Below, one piece after another: positions 53,504 to 61,678 of a stretch of 64,000 nt of DNA. Each line of letters opens with the position of its first letter. Within the stretch, counting starts at the first letter, position 1. The notes beneath the pieces were generated by a model. That model was not told where the DNA came from. It searched no databases and saw nothing but the letters and a program-made list of their open reading frames with translations. A program made the position numbers and the translations under genes. Origin of the DNA: Verrucomicrobia bacterium SCGC AAA164-M04 (GTDB taxonomy: Bacteria > Verrucomicrobiota > Verrucomicrobiae > Verrucomicrobiales > Akkermansiaceae); NCBI GenBank assembly GCA_000383735.1, contig KB912069.1:38051-102050 (forward strand), read 5' to 3'.

Positions 53504-54247
53504 TTGAAGGAATTACTCCTTGATGAAAAGGGATTTCCCTCACTTACGGCAAGATTTGAGGACATCATCCAGCGTGGCGACTTCAAGGAGCAAGCTTCCA
53601 CCTACAGCGAACAAATCCTTCCTAAGAAAGTTGCTACAAGGCTTAAAGACCAAGAGAAATCTAAGGCATTCATGATAGCCGAGGCAGAGGTGTGGACTCG
53701 TAATATAACGAGTTCCCTTGCAAACCACCTAAAGGATCAACTTGTCACTACGAAGGAGATGCTAAAGGAGCAGTTACAAATGCCATTTCCAAATCGGACC
53801 TTGGCCGCTGAGCTGGATAATAGGCTCGACCGTATATTTGGGCTAATCTTTGCACTCGGACAACGGGAGCAATTACAGAGGCAGCACACGGAAACTATTC
53901 ATATGCTTCCTTGGTTAGTTAGAGGAGTTAAGATGGACCAGAGTCTCCCATTTCGGAAAGACCGGAAGAGCCGCCAACAAAATATTCACCTCAAACAGTG
54001 GGTTCAGCAGATTGTTACCGATTTCAGAAAGGTGACCGGCGACTTCCCGAAGAGAGAACAACTTTCGGAGATGCTCCGAAATCAAATCAAAATGTCAAAC
54101 CAGCCGGGAATGGTTTCCATCAGCACCTCAAGCTCCGACTCCAAGGAACGATTACAGCATCGAAAAGACGCCCCTGCGCAGGGAGTGACGTTTTCGACGA
54201 TCAATAGGACATGGCTTAGAGAGTTTCGGGCTAGCAACTTGGCGTAG
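53504..54247 (+). CDS. Hypothetical element protein, C-terminal part after the duplication
   Basis: 247 residues if started at the TTG at 53504; the frame is open upstream through the second repeat copy, but no ATG is present. The sequence is helical and charged (LKDQEKSKAFMIAEAEVWTRNI, ELDNRLDRIFGLIFALGQREQLQ) without a domain I recognise. In satellites this position between integrase and the AlpA-like gene often holds regulators or interference genes, but no function is claimed. It ends inside the first hairpin repeat. Confidence 0.6.
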   Translation: MKELLLDEKGFPSLTARFEDIIQRGDFKEQASTYSEQILPKKVATRLKDQEKSKAFMIAEAEVWTRNITSSLANHLKDQLVTTKEMLKEQLQMPFPNRTLAAELDNRLDRIFGLIFALGQREQLQRQHTETIHMLPWLVRGVKMDQSLPFRKDRKSRQQNIHLKQWVQQIVTDFRKVTGDFPKREQLSEMLRNQIKMSNQPGMVSISTSSSDSKERLQHRKDAPAQGVTFSTINRTWLREFRASNLA

Positions 54248-54295
54248 TTGTTGCATAGCTACGCCAGAGCGGCGCAGTTGTTGCATAACTACGCC
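54241..54295. repeat. Twin 25-bp hairpin repeats
   Basis: Two ~25-bp units starting at 54241 and 54271 differ at two positions. Each is an imperfect palindrome with GGCG...CGCC-type ends, centred on TTGTTGCATA. The first includes the stop codon of the preceding gene. They lie ~60 bp before the HTH gene and ~340 bp before the prim-pol gene, so they may be regulator or replication-initiator sites. No T run follows, so a terminator is less likely. Confidence 0.75.
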
Positions 54296-54351
54296 AACAT
54301 TCGGTCTGCAAAATAGCGCTTAGATTACAATTCAGGGGCAAAATCTACCTC

Positions 54352-54582
54352 GTGAAGGAAAATCTAAGACCTCAAAGCAAAACATATCCGAATTACGACG
54401 AAACTCTTCCTCTTGAGCTAATTACCAAGAAAGAAGTCGCCCGCAGGCTCCGGGTTTCTGAGAGGAGGATAGAGCTTGATTCCAGCTTCCCAACAATACG
54501 CTGGGGCAGTCGAACCGTTCGATACGATTGGAGTGAAATTGTCGAATACCTTAAAACCCAAGATCTAAAATCCTTAAAATAG
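54352..54582 (+). CDS. AlpA/excisionase-like helix-turn-helix protein
   Basis: 76 residues from a GTG at 54352. LELITKKEVARRLRVSERRIE-D-SFPTIRWGSRTVRYDWSEIVEYL is the MerR-like winged helix of AlpA/excisionase proteins. In satellites and prophages such proteins control integrase or excision. It is encoded between the twin hairpins and the prim-pol gene. Confidence 0.8.
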   Translation: MKENLRPQSKTYPNYDETLPLELITKKEVARRLRVSERRIELDSSFPTIRWGSRTVRYDWSEIVEYLKTQDLKSLK

Positions 54583-54632
54583 AACGAGCGCCAAAACTAA
54601 ACCAAATATTTCACATTTTATGCAGAACTAGG

Positions 54633-55820
54633 ATGATGACGCCCTCAGAAATCATCACTCGTCTTGGATGCGATGCGGTGCTTATTCCTATCAAAGAAGG
54701 CATGAAGGCTTCGGCCGTCAATAATTGGTCAAAGTTAGATTTTGGACGGACCCAAGCTTCAACATACCAACAGCGCCTCGCAAAAGCTTCAGCCATTGCG
54801 GTTTGCCTTGGCTCCCAATCAGAGGGGGTTTGTTCCATCGACTTTGATGATGAGTCTGCGATGACTGAATTCCTTAGTCTCAACCCCAATCTTAAAGAAT
54901 CCCTCACTACTAAGGGTAAACGAGGCTGTAATATTTGGCTACGAGTCAGTGGAGAATATCCACGAACTAAAAAACTCAAGCGCGGTAATTGCCCTATTGG
55001 CGAGTGGAGATCTTCTGGGGGCTACACTATCATTACCGGACTCCATGAAGAAGGTATCGAATACAGAGTCCTAGTAAACGCTCCACCGGTGTCGATTGAC
55101 TTCCAAGAGATATTTTGGCCAGCAGAGTGGACTAAGCCTGATAGCGTTTCCTTTTCTCCCTCTCCTTATTTGTCTGATATATCTGATATATCTGTAGTAT
55201 CTACTGTATCTATATACCAACCTCCTCTATCCCTTATAGAAAGGGACCTTCAGGCGCGAAAGGCTAGGAAGGAATTGGCTAAAAACAAGAACCTCTCTCT
55301 GCTCTATGATCGTTACATTAAACGTAAATTTAAACCTAGACAGGGAAGTCGTAATGACACGCTCATCGCTATGGTGACTTTTCTCTACTACTCAGTTGGA
55401 GGAAAAAGGCTCACCGAACTTGTCACAGCCTACCACCAAACAAACTACGACGTTTTTCTAGATCCTCTCTCTCAACACATGAAAGAAGCAAGCTCTCATA
55501 TTAGATCTCTTGAAGTTGACTTTCTTTCTAAACTCTCCTCCCCCGATCTTGCTCAATTCCAAGAATTACCTTCTCAACACGGCGAAGCATTTCGCATTTT
55601 TCGTGATCTAGCACACGCAAACCATGATGGATTTCCTGATGGAAGATTTTTCATTTCATTTAGCGAACTTGCCAACCGGCTTGCCACAAGCCCAAGTCAA
55701 GCGGGGCGAATTATTGAAGCCCTTATTTCACTTAAAATTCTTAAAGTTATTAAAAAAGGGAATCGCCATAAAAAGGGCAGTAAAAGTCTCGCGACCATCT
55801 ACCGCTGGCTTTTAAGCTAG
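54633..55820 (+). CDS. Bifunctional primase-polymerase (prim-pol) replication protein
   Basis: 395 residues. Residues 1-160 form a prim-pol domain: VCSIDFDDESAM (the D-x-D catalytic pair), KRGCNIWLRV and GEWRSSGGYTIITG. The C-terminal ~110 residues look like a winged-helix region (FSELANRLATSPSQAGRIIEALISLKIL). No SF3 helicase motif is seen, so it is a short form. Such proteins start replication of small integrative elements and satellites. Confidence 0.85.
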   Translation: MMTPSEIITRLGCDAVLIPIKEGMKASAVNNWSKLDFGRTQASTYQQRLAKASAIAVCLGSQSEGVCSIDFDDESAMTEFLSLNPNLKESLTTKGKRGCNIWLRVSGEYPRTKKLKRGNCPIGEWRSSGGYTIITGLHEEGIEYRVLVNAPPVSIDFQEIFWPAEWTKPDSVSFSPSPYLSDISDISVVSTVSIYQPPLSLIERDLQARKARKELAKNKNLSLLYDRYIKRKFKPRQGSRNDTLIAMVTFLYYSVGGKRLTELVTAYHQTNYDVFLDPLSQHMKEASSHIRSLEVDFLSKLSSPDLAQFQELPSQHGEAFRIFRDLAHANHDGFPDGRFFISFSELANRLATSPSQAGRIIEALISLKILKVIKKGNRHKKGSKSLATIYRWLLS

Positions 55821-55949
55821 TAACCAAGAAAAGTAATTCTCCTCCTAAACCATTAGCAACGAAGAGACTTTATTCACATAATTCACCATCTTGTTTTATG
55901 GAGAAGTCCGCGAAATTTGGTAGAATCATAGAGGATAAAGAATCGCTCT

Positions 55950-56345
55950 ATGGCTGCGCCAAAAGGAAACAATTACAACAAGAAGTGGAAGACCAAAGAG
56001 GAACGCCAGGCTGCGTTCAAAGCCGTCTGTGATCACCTCGCCAGTGGCCTTTCTAAAGCCTGTCTTCCCATGTGCGACTGGGACACTGTAGAGGCTTACA
56101 TGGACAACCATCCAGATGACTTCCCAGCCGACAAGCTAAGAGAGGCAATGCGCCGCCAAATGCTCGTGTGGGAGAAGATTGGGCTAGAAGGCACGATGGG
56201 AGGAATCAAAGGATTTAATGCGACATCATGGTCTTTCAATATGAAGAATCGTTTCCCACGAGACTGGCGTGATAAGCAGGACATCGATTTCGATACGTCA
56301 GGAACTATTTCGATCGTGATCGGTGGAGAAGACGATGACGAATGA
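55950..56345 (+). CDS. Small terminase-like (DNA packaging) protein
   Basis: 131 residues. MAAPKGNNYNKKWKTKEERQ and FNATSWSFNMKNRFPRDWRDKQDIDF are characteristic of phage terminase small subunits. No large terminase, portal or capsid gene is present. In phage-inducible islands a lone TerS redirects helper-phage packaging to island DNA. The next ~210 bp have no gene and contain a 33-bp repeat. Confidence 0.8.
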   Translation: MAAPKGNNYNKKWKTKEERQAAFKAVCDHLASGLSKACLPMCDWDTVEAYMDNHPDDFPADKLREAMRRQMLVWEKIGLEGTMGGIKGFNATSWSFNMKNRFPRDWRDKQDIDFDTSGTISIVIGGEDDDE

Positions 56346-56361
56346 CGGGATTCCGCAGCCC

Positions 56362-56394
56362 AATGCGACTTCAACCCTTTCCTGCCACAAGCAA
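56362..56394 (+). repeat. 33-bp imperfect direct repeat, copy A
   Basis: It matches 59427-59459 at 30 of 33 positions, in the same orientation. It begins 17 bp after the terminase-like gene, so it may mark the right end of the element or of a neighbouring insertion (56395-59426). Confidence 0.8.
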
Positions 56395-56562
56395 TATCTT
56401 TGCAGTAGCAGAGGTTCCTATCCCCATGATGATGATGTCCTTCTTCAAATGGCTTGAGCTGATCCTTGACGATTCGTAAATCTATAAACGAGCATTCAGC
56501 TTAAGAACTTAAAACCGATAATGAACAGTGACACCGTCTGGTTTCGCTTCTAGAGTTTGGCA

Positions 56563-57063
56563 ATGGAAAAGGTGGTCCTGTGCATGATTCTAGCCTCTCT
56601 GGTCGGAGCGGTAGTTTATTCGTTCAAGGAAAAACCTCAGTCGTCGACTCTTGGGATTTCCGCACCGTCAAAGGTGGCTCCCTTGTCCAAGCGAAAGCAA
56701 GCACAGGAGGCAATTCCTTTGTCACGGCGAGAGATTATTGCTGGGCTACCCGAGAAGCCACCGCTTTACGGTCTACATCTCCCATACAATGACCAGAAAG
56801 CGGACATGGAGGTTTACCGGCAGCTTGGATTAATTGATGGGGAGCAGGCTCTGGATTTCTTGATGGAAAAGTATGACGCGGGAAATCCCGGCTTATCTTA
56901 CGCGATGGGTCATGCTCTTTCGGGGTGGATGGAACATGATTTGAAGGGTGCCTTAGCGGCTTTCAGAGGATTTCTTCGAGTGAGGGATGGTTTCATGCCC
57001 TCTCCCAAGGACCACTATCTGTTTAGTTGGAAGGGGAAGAATTTTCACTCGGGACTTCTCTGA
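56563..57063 (+). CDS. N-terminal part of a membrane-anchored helical protein, ended by an in-frame TGA
   Basis: 166 residues from the ATG at 56563. One N-terminal span (VLCMILASLVGAVVYSF) precedes a basic/Pro linker and helical sequence. The TGA at 57061 lies in the same frame as a coherent continuation (GGGFAPQAVAEVV), so the original was probably 403 residues ending at 57774. The C-terminal part has W-x-x-x-D-x-x-A-A repeats typical of a large Verrucomicrobiota family. The TGA fits a CGA or TGG mutation. Confidence 0.7.
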   Translation: MEKVVLCMILASLVGAVVYSFKEKPQSSTLGISAPSKVAPLSKRKQAQEAIPLSRREIIAGLPEKPPLYGLHLPYNDQKADMEVYRQLGLIDGEQALDFLMEKYDAGNPGLSYAMGHALSGWMEHDLKGALAAFRGFLRVRDGFMPSPKDHYLFSWKGKNFHSGLL

Positions 57064-57087
57064 GGAGGAGGATTTGCGCCACAGGCT

Positions 57088-57774
57088 GTGGCGGAAGTTG
57101 TGACCCAAAAGGCTGCTAAATTAGATCTAAAAGTGGCCCGCAAGCTTTTAACCGACGGCACATTTTTCGGAATGACTCGGGCCGGAGCTTTTAATGGCTT
57201 TGTGAAAGGATACTTGGATCGTGCCAATGGTGAGGTCAATTGGGAGGAGCTTGTTTCCGAGATTAAGGAGCTTGCCGGAGTCGATACGATTGGTTTGATC
57301 AATTCATATGGAAGTGCTTCGATCACCATCGCAAGTAATTGGGCCAAGGAGGATCTCAACGCTGCAATGGCTTGGTATGTCGACGACTCGCTGCGAGATT
57401 ACGGAAATTCATTTCACTGCGCTCAGGTGGCGTCGATTTTGGGGTTACTTCCTTCGAGTGAGATTCACCGGGCAGTTGACTGGATCGGGGAGCAGCGCGA
57501 TCAGGAAGGGTGGAACGATATTGTGATTCAAGAATACGCTAGACATATGGCCCTCCGCTTGGATTTTCTAGGGCCGGAGGTTGAACGACTTCTGGGGTTC
57601 TTGCCAGACGAAATGACGCGCTCAAAGTTTGTGGATCGCTTTGTTACAGCTAAAAACCCGGGAGGAAAGGAAAGGAAGTTTACCGATCAGGAATTAGTCA
57701 GACTGATTGATGCCAGTGGATTTTCAGATGCACAAACGTCGGCCTCTCTACGGAAGATAAAATTGAGTAAGTAA
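57088..57774 (+). CDS. C-terminal part of the TGA-interrupted helical-repeat protein
   Basis: 228 residues from a GTG at 57088, in the same frame as the preceding fragment; the frame is open from 57064. Helical repeats are visible (SNWAKEDLNAAMAWYVDD, VDWIGEQRDQEGWNDIVIQEYARHMA). The GTG may not be a real start. If translated alone the product would lack the membrane anchor. Confidence 0.65.
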   Translation: MAEVVTQKAAKLDLKVARKLLTDGTFFGMTRAGAFNGFVKGYLDRANGEVNWEELVSEIKELAGVDTIGLINSYGSASITIASNWAKEDLNAAMAWYVDDSLRDYGNSFHCAQVASILGLLPSSEIHRAVDWIGEQRDQEGWNDIVIQEYARHMALRLDFLGPEVERLLGFLPDEMTRSKFVDRFVTAKNPGGKERKFTDQELVRLIDASGFSDAQTSASLRKIKLSK

Positions 57775-58023
57775 GAGCCGCTGCACAGAGAGAGTAAAGG
57801 AAGACGAGAAGGATTTCATAGAAGCCATAAGGCTGGGAAGTGAACTAAAACTTTACGCGAACTCTTAGCGTCCTATGATTTAGTTAAGTATTAGCTCCTA
57901 GGTATAAACTCCCCCAAGCTATAAAATATATTTTACAGCCATTATTGAACGCTGATCCACACTTTCTCGTAGGGTTGTTGTTTTTGATTTCGTTAAGAAA
58001 TGGTTATTAGCTCTCACCACACC

Positions 58024-58383
58024 ATGGATTTGATTAAACGTGTATCTCTAAGCCTAGTTGCAGCGACTATTTTACTGTCCTCATTTGTTGGGTGTTCTGG
58101 TGGAATACCGGCATTAGTGCCTCGTGGATATATAGTTGAACCATCTCATCTAAGTCAGTTCACATCAGGAGGAAGCTTAAGCACACTCTGGTATCGTGGC
58201 AGTGACTCGCGTTATCACTACTTCAGCCATTTATGGAAGGTGACTACTAACTACCGAGTTAAACGCTCAGCCTTAATTCTAAACAAAGAAGATGAGTTTG
58301 AATTTAAAACAAAGTCTAACGAGTTAGTAGCCCATTTCGCTAACCCTAGACTCGCGGCAGCCCTTTCTGGGAGCGGGCAATGA
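58024..58383 (+). CDS. Small lipoprotein of unknown function
   Basis: 119 residues from the ATG at 58024 (an ATG at 58000 would add 8). The signal peptide ends in a lipobox-like SFVGC. The mature part is polar (WYRGSDSRYHYFSHLWKVTTNYRVKRS) without a recognised domain. It stands alone. Confidence 0.6.
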   Translation: MDLIKRVSLSLVAATILLSSFVGCSGGIPALVPRGYIVEPSHLSQFTSGGSLSTLWYRGSDSRYHYFSHLWKVTTNYRVKRSALILNKEDEFEFKTKSNELVAHFANPRLAAALSGSGQ

Positions 58384-58545
58384 AAGGCTCTGAGAACGTA
58401 TTATAAAGCCATTAAGGGGCCTTCCTGAAGAGGGTGTTGTTCAGTGGATGGACTGGCCGACAGAAGTTAGCCAAAAAGGTTTTAGAAATGCCGCTTTATT
58501 TTGCAAAAGCAAACGGCATAGCTAAGGGATGGTAACCTTGGGCAG

Positions 58546-58571
58546 CCGTCCACCCTTAACGGGGTGGGCGG
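58546..58571. other. Strong hairpin upstream of the BspA-type gene
   Basis: CCGTCCACCC (58546-58555) pairs with GGGTGGGCGG (58562-58571) around a six-base loop, with one wobble pair. There is no T run. It directly precedes the second copy of the 18-bp repeat. Possible roles are an mRNA structure or a recombination site. Confidence 0.5.
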
Positions 58572-58617
58572 TGAACTAAAACTTTACGTTAGTTCTTAAG
58601 TTCTTATCCTTTTGGAT

Positions 58618-59382
58618 ATGAATATTAGCCCCCCAAATATTCTCCAAATTGCAACTAGCCGATTGCGTGTTCTAGTTACCCTCTTTGCCTGCGCCTTCCT
58701 GCCTGTCCATGCTGCCAGTTTAGATGATCTAGGCTACACCACGACTGATGGGAAAGTCACCATCACCGATTGCGATGAGGCCGCCACAGGTGAGCTAGTG
58801 ATCCCTCCGACCATCGAAGGCAATCCTGTCACAAGCATTGGAGAGCTAGCGTTCGGAAACTGCTTCACCCTCACGAACATCACGATACCTGACAGCGTCG
58901 TCAGCATCGGGGATTCAGCCTTCTTATCCTGCTTTAGCCTTACGAGTATTAGGATAGGTAGTGGCGTCATCAGCATTGGTGAATCAGCATTTATCGACTG
59001 CTTCAGCCTGACGGACATCACATTTCAAGGAGCTGCACCAACGGTTGGAGACGACATATTTTCAGGCGTAGCAGACGGGGCCGTTGCATATGTTACAGCA
59101 GAGGCTCTTAGTTCTTTTGGTGAACCTGACGATTACTGGAATGGCCTCTCAATTCAGGTAAGAGATGACACGACCAACTCCGCTCCGTTGCCCGAGATAA
59201 GGACAGCCATCGAATTCTCTTTTGATGCAGTGAATGGCGTAAGCTACCGCATCGAAGCCTCTACCGATCTTATCAACTGGGAAATGATTGAAACTGCAAT
59301 CATCGGTGAAGGTATCCGAATTGATCGCTTTTACAGCACACGCGATCAGCCCAATCGTCACTTCCGTGTGAAGACAAACTAA
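58618..59382 (+). CDS. Secreted BspA-type leucine-rich-repeat protein
   Basis: 254 residues from the ATG at 58618, with a hydrophobic signal (VLVTLFACAFLPVHAA). At least three BspA-type repeats of ~23 residues are seen (SIGELAFGNCFTLTNITIPDSVV, SIGDSAFLSCFSLTSI, SIGESAFIDCFSLTDITF). The C-terminal part (FSFDAVNGVSYRIEASTDLINWEM) is the immunoglobulin-like segment common at the end of Verrucomicrobiota secreted proteins. It probably binds proteins or glycans at the surface. Confidence 0.85.
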   Translation: MNISPPNILQIATSRLRVLVTLFACAFLPVHAASLDDLGYTTTDGKVTITDCDEAATGELVIPPTIEGNPVTSIGELAFGNCFTLTNITIPDSVVSIGDSAFLSCFSLTSIRIGSGVISIGESAFIDCFSLTDITFQGAAPTVGDDIFSGVADGAVAYVTAEALSSFGEPDDYWNGLSIQVRDDTTNSAPLPEIRTAIEFSFDAVNGVSYRIEASTDLINWEMIETAIIGEGIRIDRFYSTRDQPNRHFRVKTN

Positions 59383-59426
59383 GGTCTAGCTTTTGAGGGT
59401 TTAAGAGTATTCTCCTCTCCTCACTA

Positions 59427-59459
59427 AATGCGACTTCAACCCTCTCCCGCCAGAAGCAA
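59427..59459 (+). repeat. 33-bp imperfect direct repeat, copy B
   Basis: Matches 56362-56394 at 30 of 33 positions in the same orientation. The two copies flank the TGA-interrupted gene, the small lipoprotein and the BspA-type gene. Confidence 0.8.
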
Positions 59460-59471
59460 AATTCTAGAAGT

Positions 59472-59852
59472 CTAGAACAGGGATAAAGAGAATAGGAATA
59501 CCCTGAAGAGTATCAAAAATGAAAAGTTAAATCCTAGGATAGAAAATATTCTTTTGCGCTCTTTTTGAAAAAACCCAGCGATCCCAAGGCTAAGCGAAAG
59601 GAGCAAAATGAATAGTGCCAAGAAGACGCCATTTCTCATCAGGATAACTGCTTTTGATGTCTCATCGACTCCCCCAAGTGTATTCAATTCCATATATCCG
59701 AGAGACCCGCAAAGGATAAAGAACGACAGCCCACCTACGATAGCTGTCACAAATGATGCAATACCTAGCTTAGAGTGTCCTTCTCGTGGAAGAGCGGGGG
59801 GATTAGTGGACACCGATGTTTGGTAAGGGTTGTTATTTTCTGTATCCATCAT
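59472..59852 (-). CDS. Small membrane protein (DUF4190-like)
   Basis: 126 residues from the ATG at 59852 (a second ATG directly after at 59849). The NPYQT-type polar N-terminus with Pro is followed by three or four membrane spans (LGIASFVTAIVGGLSFFILC, GVFLALFILLLSLSLGIAGFF, IFSILGFNFSFLILFRVFLF). This layout is common in Planctomycetota and Verrucomicrobiota. The function is unknown. Confidence 0.7.
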   Translation of the reverse strand: MMDTENNNPYQTSVSTNPPALPREGHSKLGIASFVTAIVGGLSFFILCGSLGYMELNTLGGVDETSKAVILMRNGVFLALFILLLSLSLGIAGFFQKERKRIFSILGFNFSFLILFRVFLFSLSLF

Positions 59853-59966
59853 CTGTATTTTCAATAATCAGCCTCACACTCACTTGGGGCCACTACAATA
59901 TCGCAAGGAGATTATAGTAGGAAGTGAAGGATACCTGATCACTATCTCATGCGTTCGTTCAATCTC

Positions 59967-60067
59967 CTTTGTGTCACTAATAATACAGCACAATGGTGCT
60001 AGAGGTGAGTTTTCCGCTCCTGCCTCTTCCAAACCACTTCTAGTGACACAAAGCCGGCCTCTAGCAC
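59967..60067. repeat. Inverted repeat pair beside the first lipoprotein-array flank
   Basis: CTTTGTGTCACTA (59967-59979) is the reverse complement of 60041-60053, and GTGCTAGAGG (59996-60005) is the reverse complement of 60058-60067. The second arms belong to the direct repeat that recurs at 61516 and 62721, so an inverted partial copy lies next to the first copy. The 311-bp gap before the gene at 60164 holds no other feature. Confidence 0.75.
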
Positions 60068-60163
60068 GCATGAAGGGTTAAGCCGTGCTGTCTTCTCTTC
60101 GTTATAAATCCAATCAGAATTATAATTGTTAAAAAAGGATCAGGTTCGTAATTTGTTATCAGT

Positions 60164-61486
60164 ATGAAATCTTTGACGCCTCTCTTAGCCTTTATTTTTT
60201 TAATCGGATGTGATGGAGAAAAAGGTGATGTGACCCCCTCTATAGATTCTCCTAAAGAAGCTGCTACTGAGGCTCCGACCAAAGATTCTCTTGGCGAACA
60301 ACAGAAAGTTACTGAAGAAGCAAAGAACACTTCTTTACCTCCAATTCCAGACCCCATGGACGCAGAGGCAATTATGAGACTCTGGTCAATGGATCATGAT
60401 CCAACTGATTTTATTGAAGAAATGAAAATAAAAGTCCGTCCGGGAACTTGGGAAGGTATTGCCAATTTTGGCCCAGCTAGGGATGATTTGTTTCAATCAG
60501 AAGAATACTCCTACGATTCAAAATGGGTCGATCGGCGCTTTACCGTCGAGAAATTTTCAAGCGAGGCAAATGGAAATAGTTATTTGGTAGCTACCTACCT
60601 TCCTGATGAAGATTCTTTTATTCTATGGGCTTTGAATAACGGTGAAATCACTCAAGCTAAGGGGAAAAGTCTAGAAAAAAACGGCATTAAATGGCGATCA
60701 ACTATGTTATCCAAATCAGCTGAGGAGTTTTATACTGCTAGAGATTCGACAATGAAGCCTACTAACGACGGGTTTGAAATAAACGAATCCCAAAAATTCT
60801 CAAAGGATGGAACAGTCGTTGGGTTTAGTGAGGCCAAAGCCTACTGGACAGGATTCCCTGGTATGAAACCACTCGGTAAAAAAGAGGTCCTAGAACTAGC
60901 AAAGCTTCCCCATAAGCCAGATCTTAAAGATCCAGAAAATAAATGGATGTTACCAAAAGCCGGTATCTGGAAGTTTAAAGACACTATTAGCACAAGAGAT
61001 TCTGAGAAAGAGGAAGAGTTTACGTATGGGAATGTCACCAAGCGAGTTGATGAATCGCACACAGTTTTCACGACCTTCAAGGATGAAGAAATACTTAACA
61101 TTGGGATCGCAGTCCCTAATCCTAATAAAGAAACAGCAGGAATTCTTAGAGTTTTATACTTTCCTAATAATGATGAGCTAGTTCGGGGCATTTCATTTTT
61201 AGATAAAGAAACTGGAACCGACACCTTTAAGTCACTTCGGCGAAGAGGTTCTGAGGATAGCGTTTCTGTTGAGGCTGAACGAAAACCTCAATCAAAAAGA
61301 GGCAGCTCAAATTTTGCTAGAAACTTTCGTGGGGTAGTCAAATTTCGCGACGACGGCAAGCTCATGCGGATTGTTAAATTTGAAGGGGAATGGGTTAACG
61401 AACTCCCAGCGGAAGGTGAGGAACTATCAAACGAATGGCTGGAGAAGAAGTTAGCAGAGATTAATTCACTGGAAGAGGCTGAGTAA
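60164..61486 (+). CDS. Lipoprotein with duplicated beta domain
   Basis: 440 residues. Signal and lipobox MKSLTPLLAFIFLIGC, an acidic linker, then two related ~100-residue modules (GTWEGIANFG-ARDDLF from ~95, and GIWKFKDTISTRDSE from ~265), each beta-rich. The C-terminus ends INSLEEAE, closely matching the ends of the next two lipoproteins. It is the first gene of the array. The function is unknown. Confidence 0.75.
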   Translation: MKSLTPLLAFIFLIGCDGEKGDVTPSIDSPKEAATEAPTKDSLGEQQKVTEEAKNTSLPPIPDPMDAEAIMRLWSMDHDPTDFIEEMKIKVRPGTWEGIANFGPARDDLFQSEEYSYDSKWVDRRFTVEKFSSEANGNSYLVATYLPDEDSFILWALNNGEITQAKGKSLEKNGIKWRSTMLSKSAEEFYTARDSTMKPTNDGFEINESQKFSKDGTVVGFSEAKAYWTGFPGMKPLGKKEVLELAKLPHKPDLKDPENKWMLPKAGIWKFKDTISTRDSEKEEEFTYGNVTKRVDESHTVFTTFKDEEILNIGIAVPNPNKETAGILRVLYFPNNDELVRGISFLDKETGTDTFKSLRRRGSEDSVSVEAERKPQSKRGSSNFARNFRGVVKFRDDGKLMRIVKFEGEWVNELPAEGEELSNEWLEKKLAEINSLEEAE

Positions 61487-61678
61487 TAACCCTTGTTCCC
61501 TCTCCCCAGAGTTTCTAGTGACACAAAGCCGGCCTCTAGCACGCATGAAGAGGTAAGCCGTGCTGTCTTCGTTATAAAGTCCCTCTCGGATTGTAATATC
61601 TCGCGGCGGTTCAGTTCGGCATCATCACACACATCTATGAAATACTCTAAACCCTCTAACACCTCCGTTACCGCAACA

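Larger units (their letters stand above)
57840..58588 (+). repeat. 18-bp direct repeat pair (57840-57857 and 58571-58588)
   Basis: The 18-bp sequence GTGAACTAAAACTTTACG occurs exactly at both positions. Both copies lie in intergenic DNA before a lipoprotein-type gene; each could also encode ELKLY followed by a few residues and a stop, so both may be gene-end remnants. Confidence 0.7.

Noticed and set aside
57061..57063. Selenocysteine codon
   Set aside because: The family is not a known selenoprotein, no SECIS-like hairpin is evident directly after the TGA, and no Cys-containing motif surrounds it.
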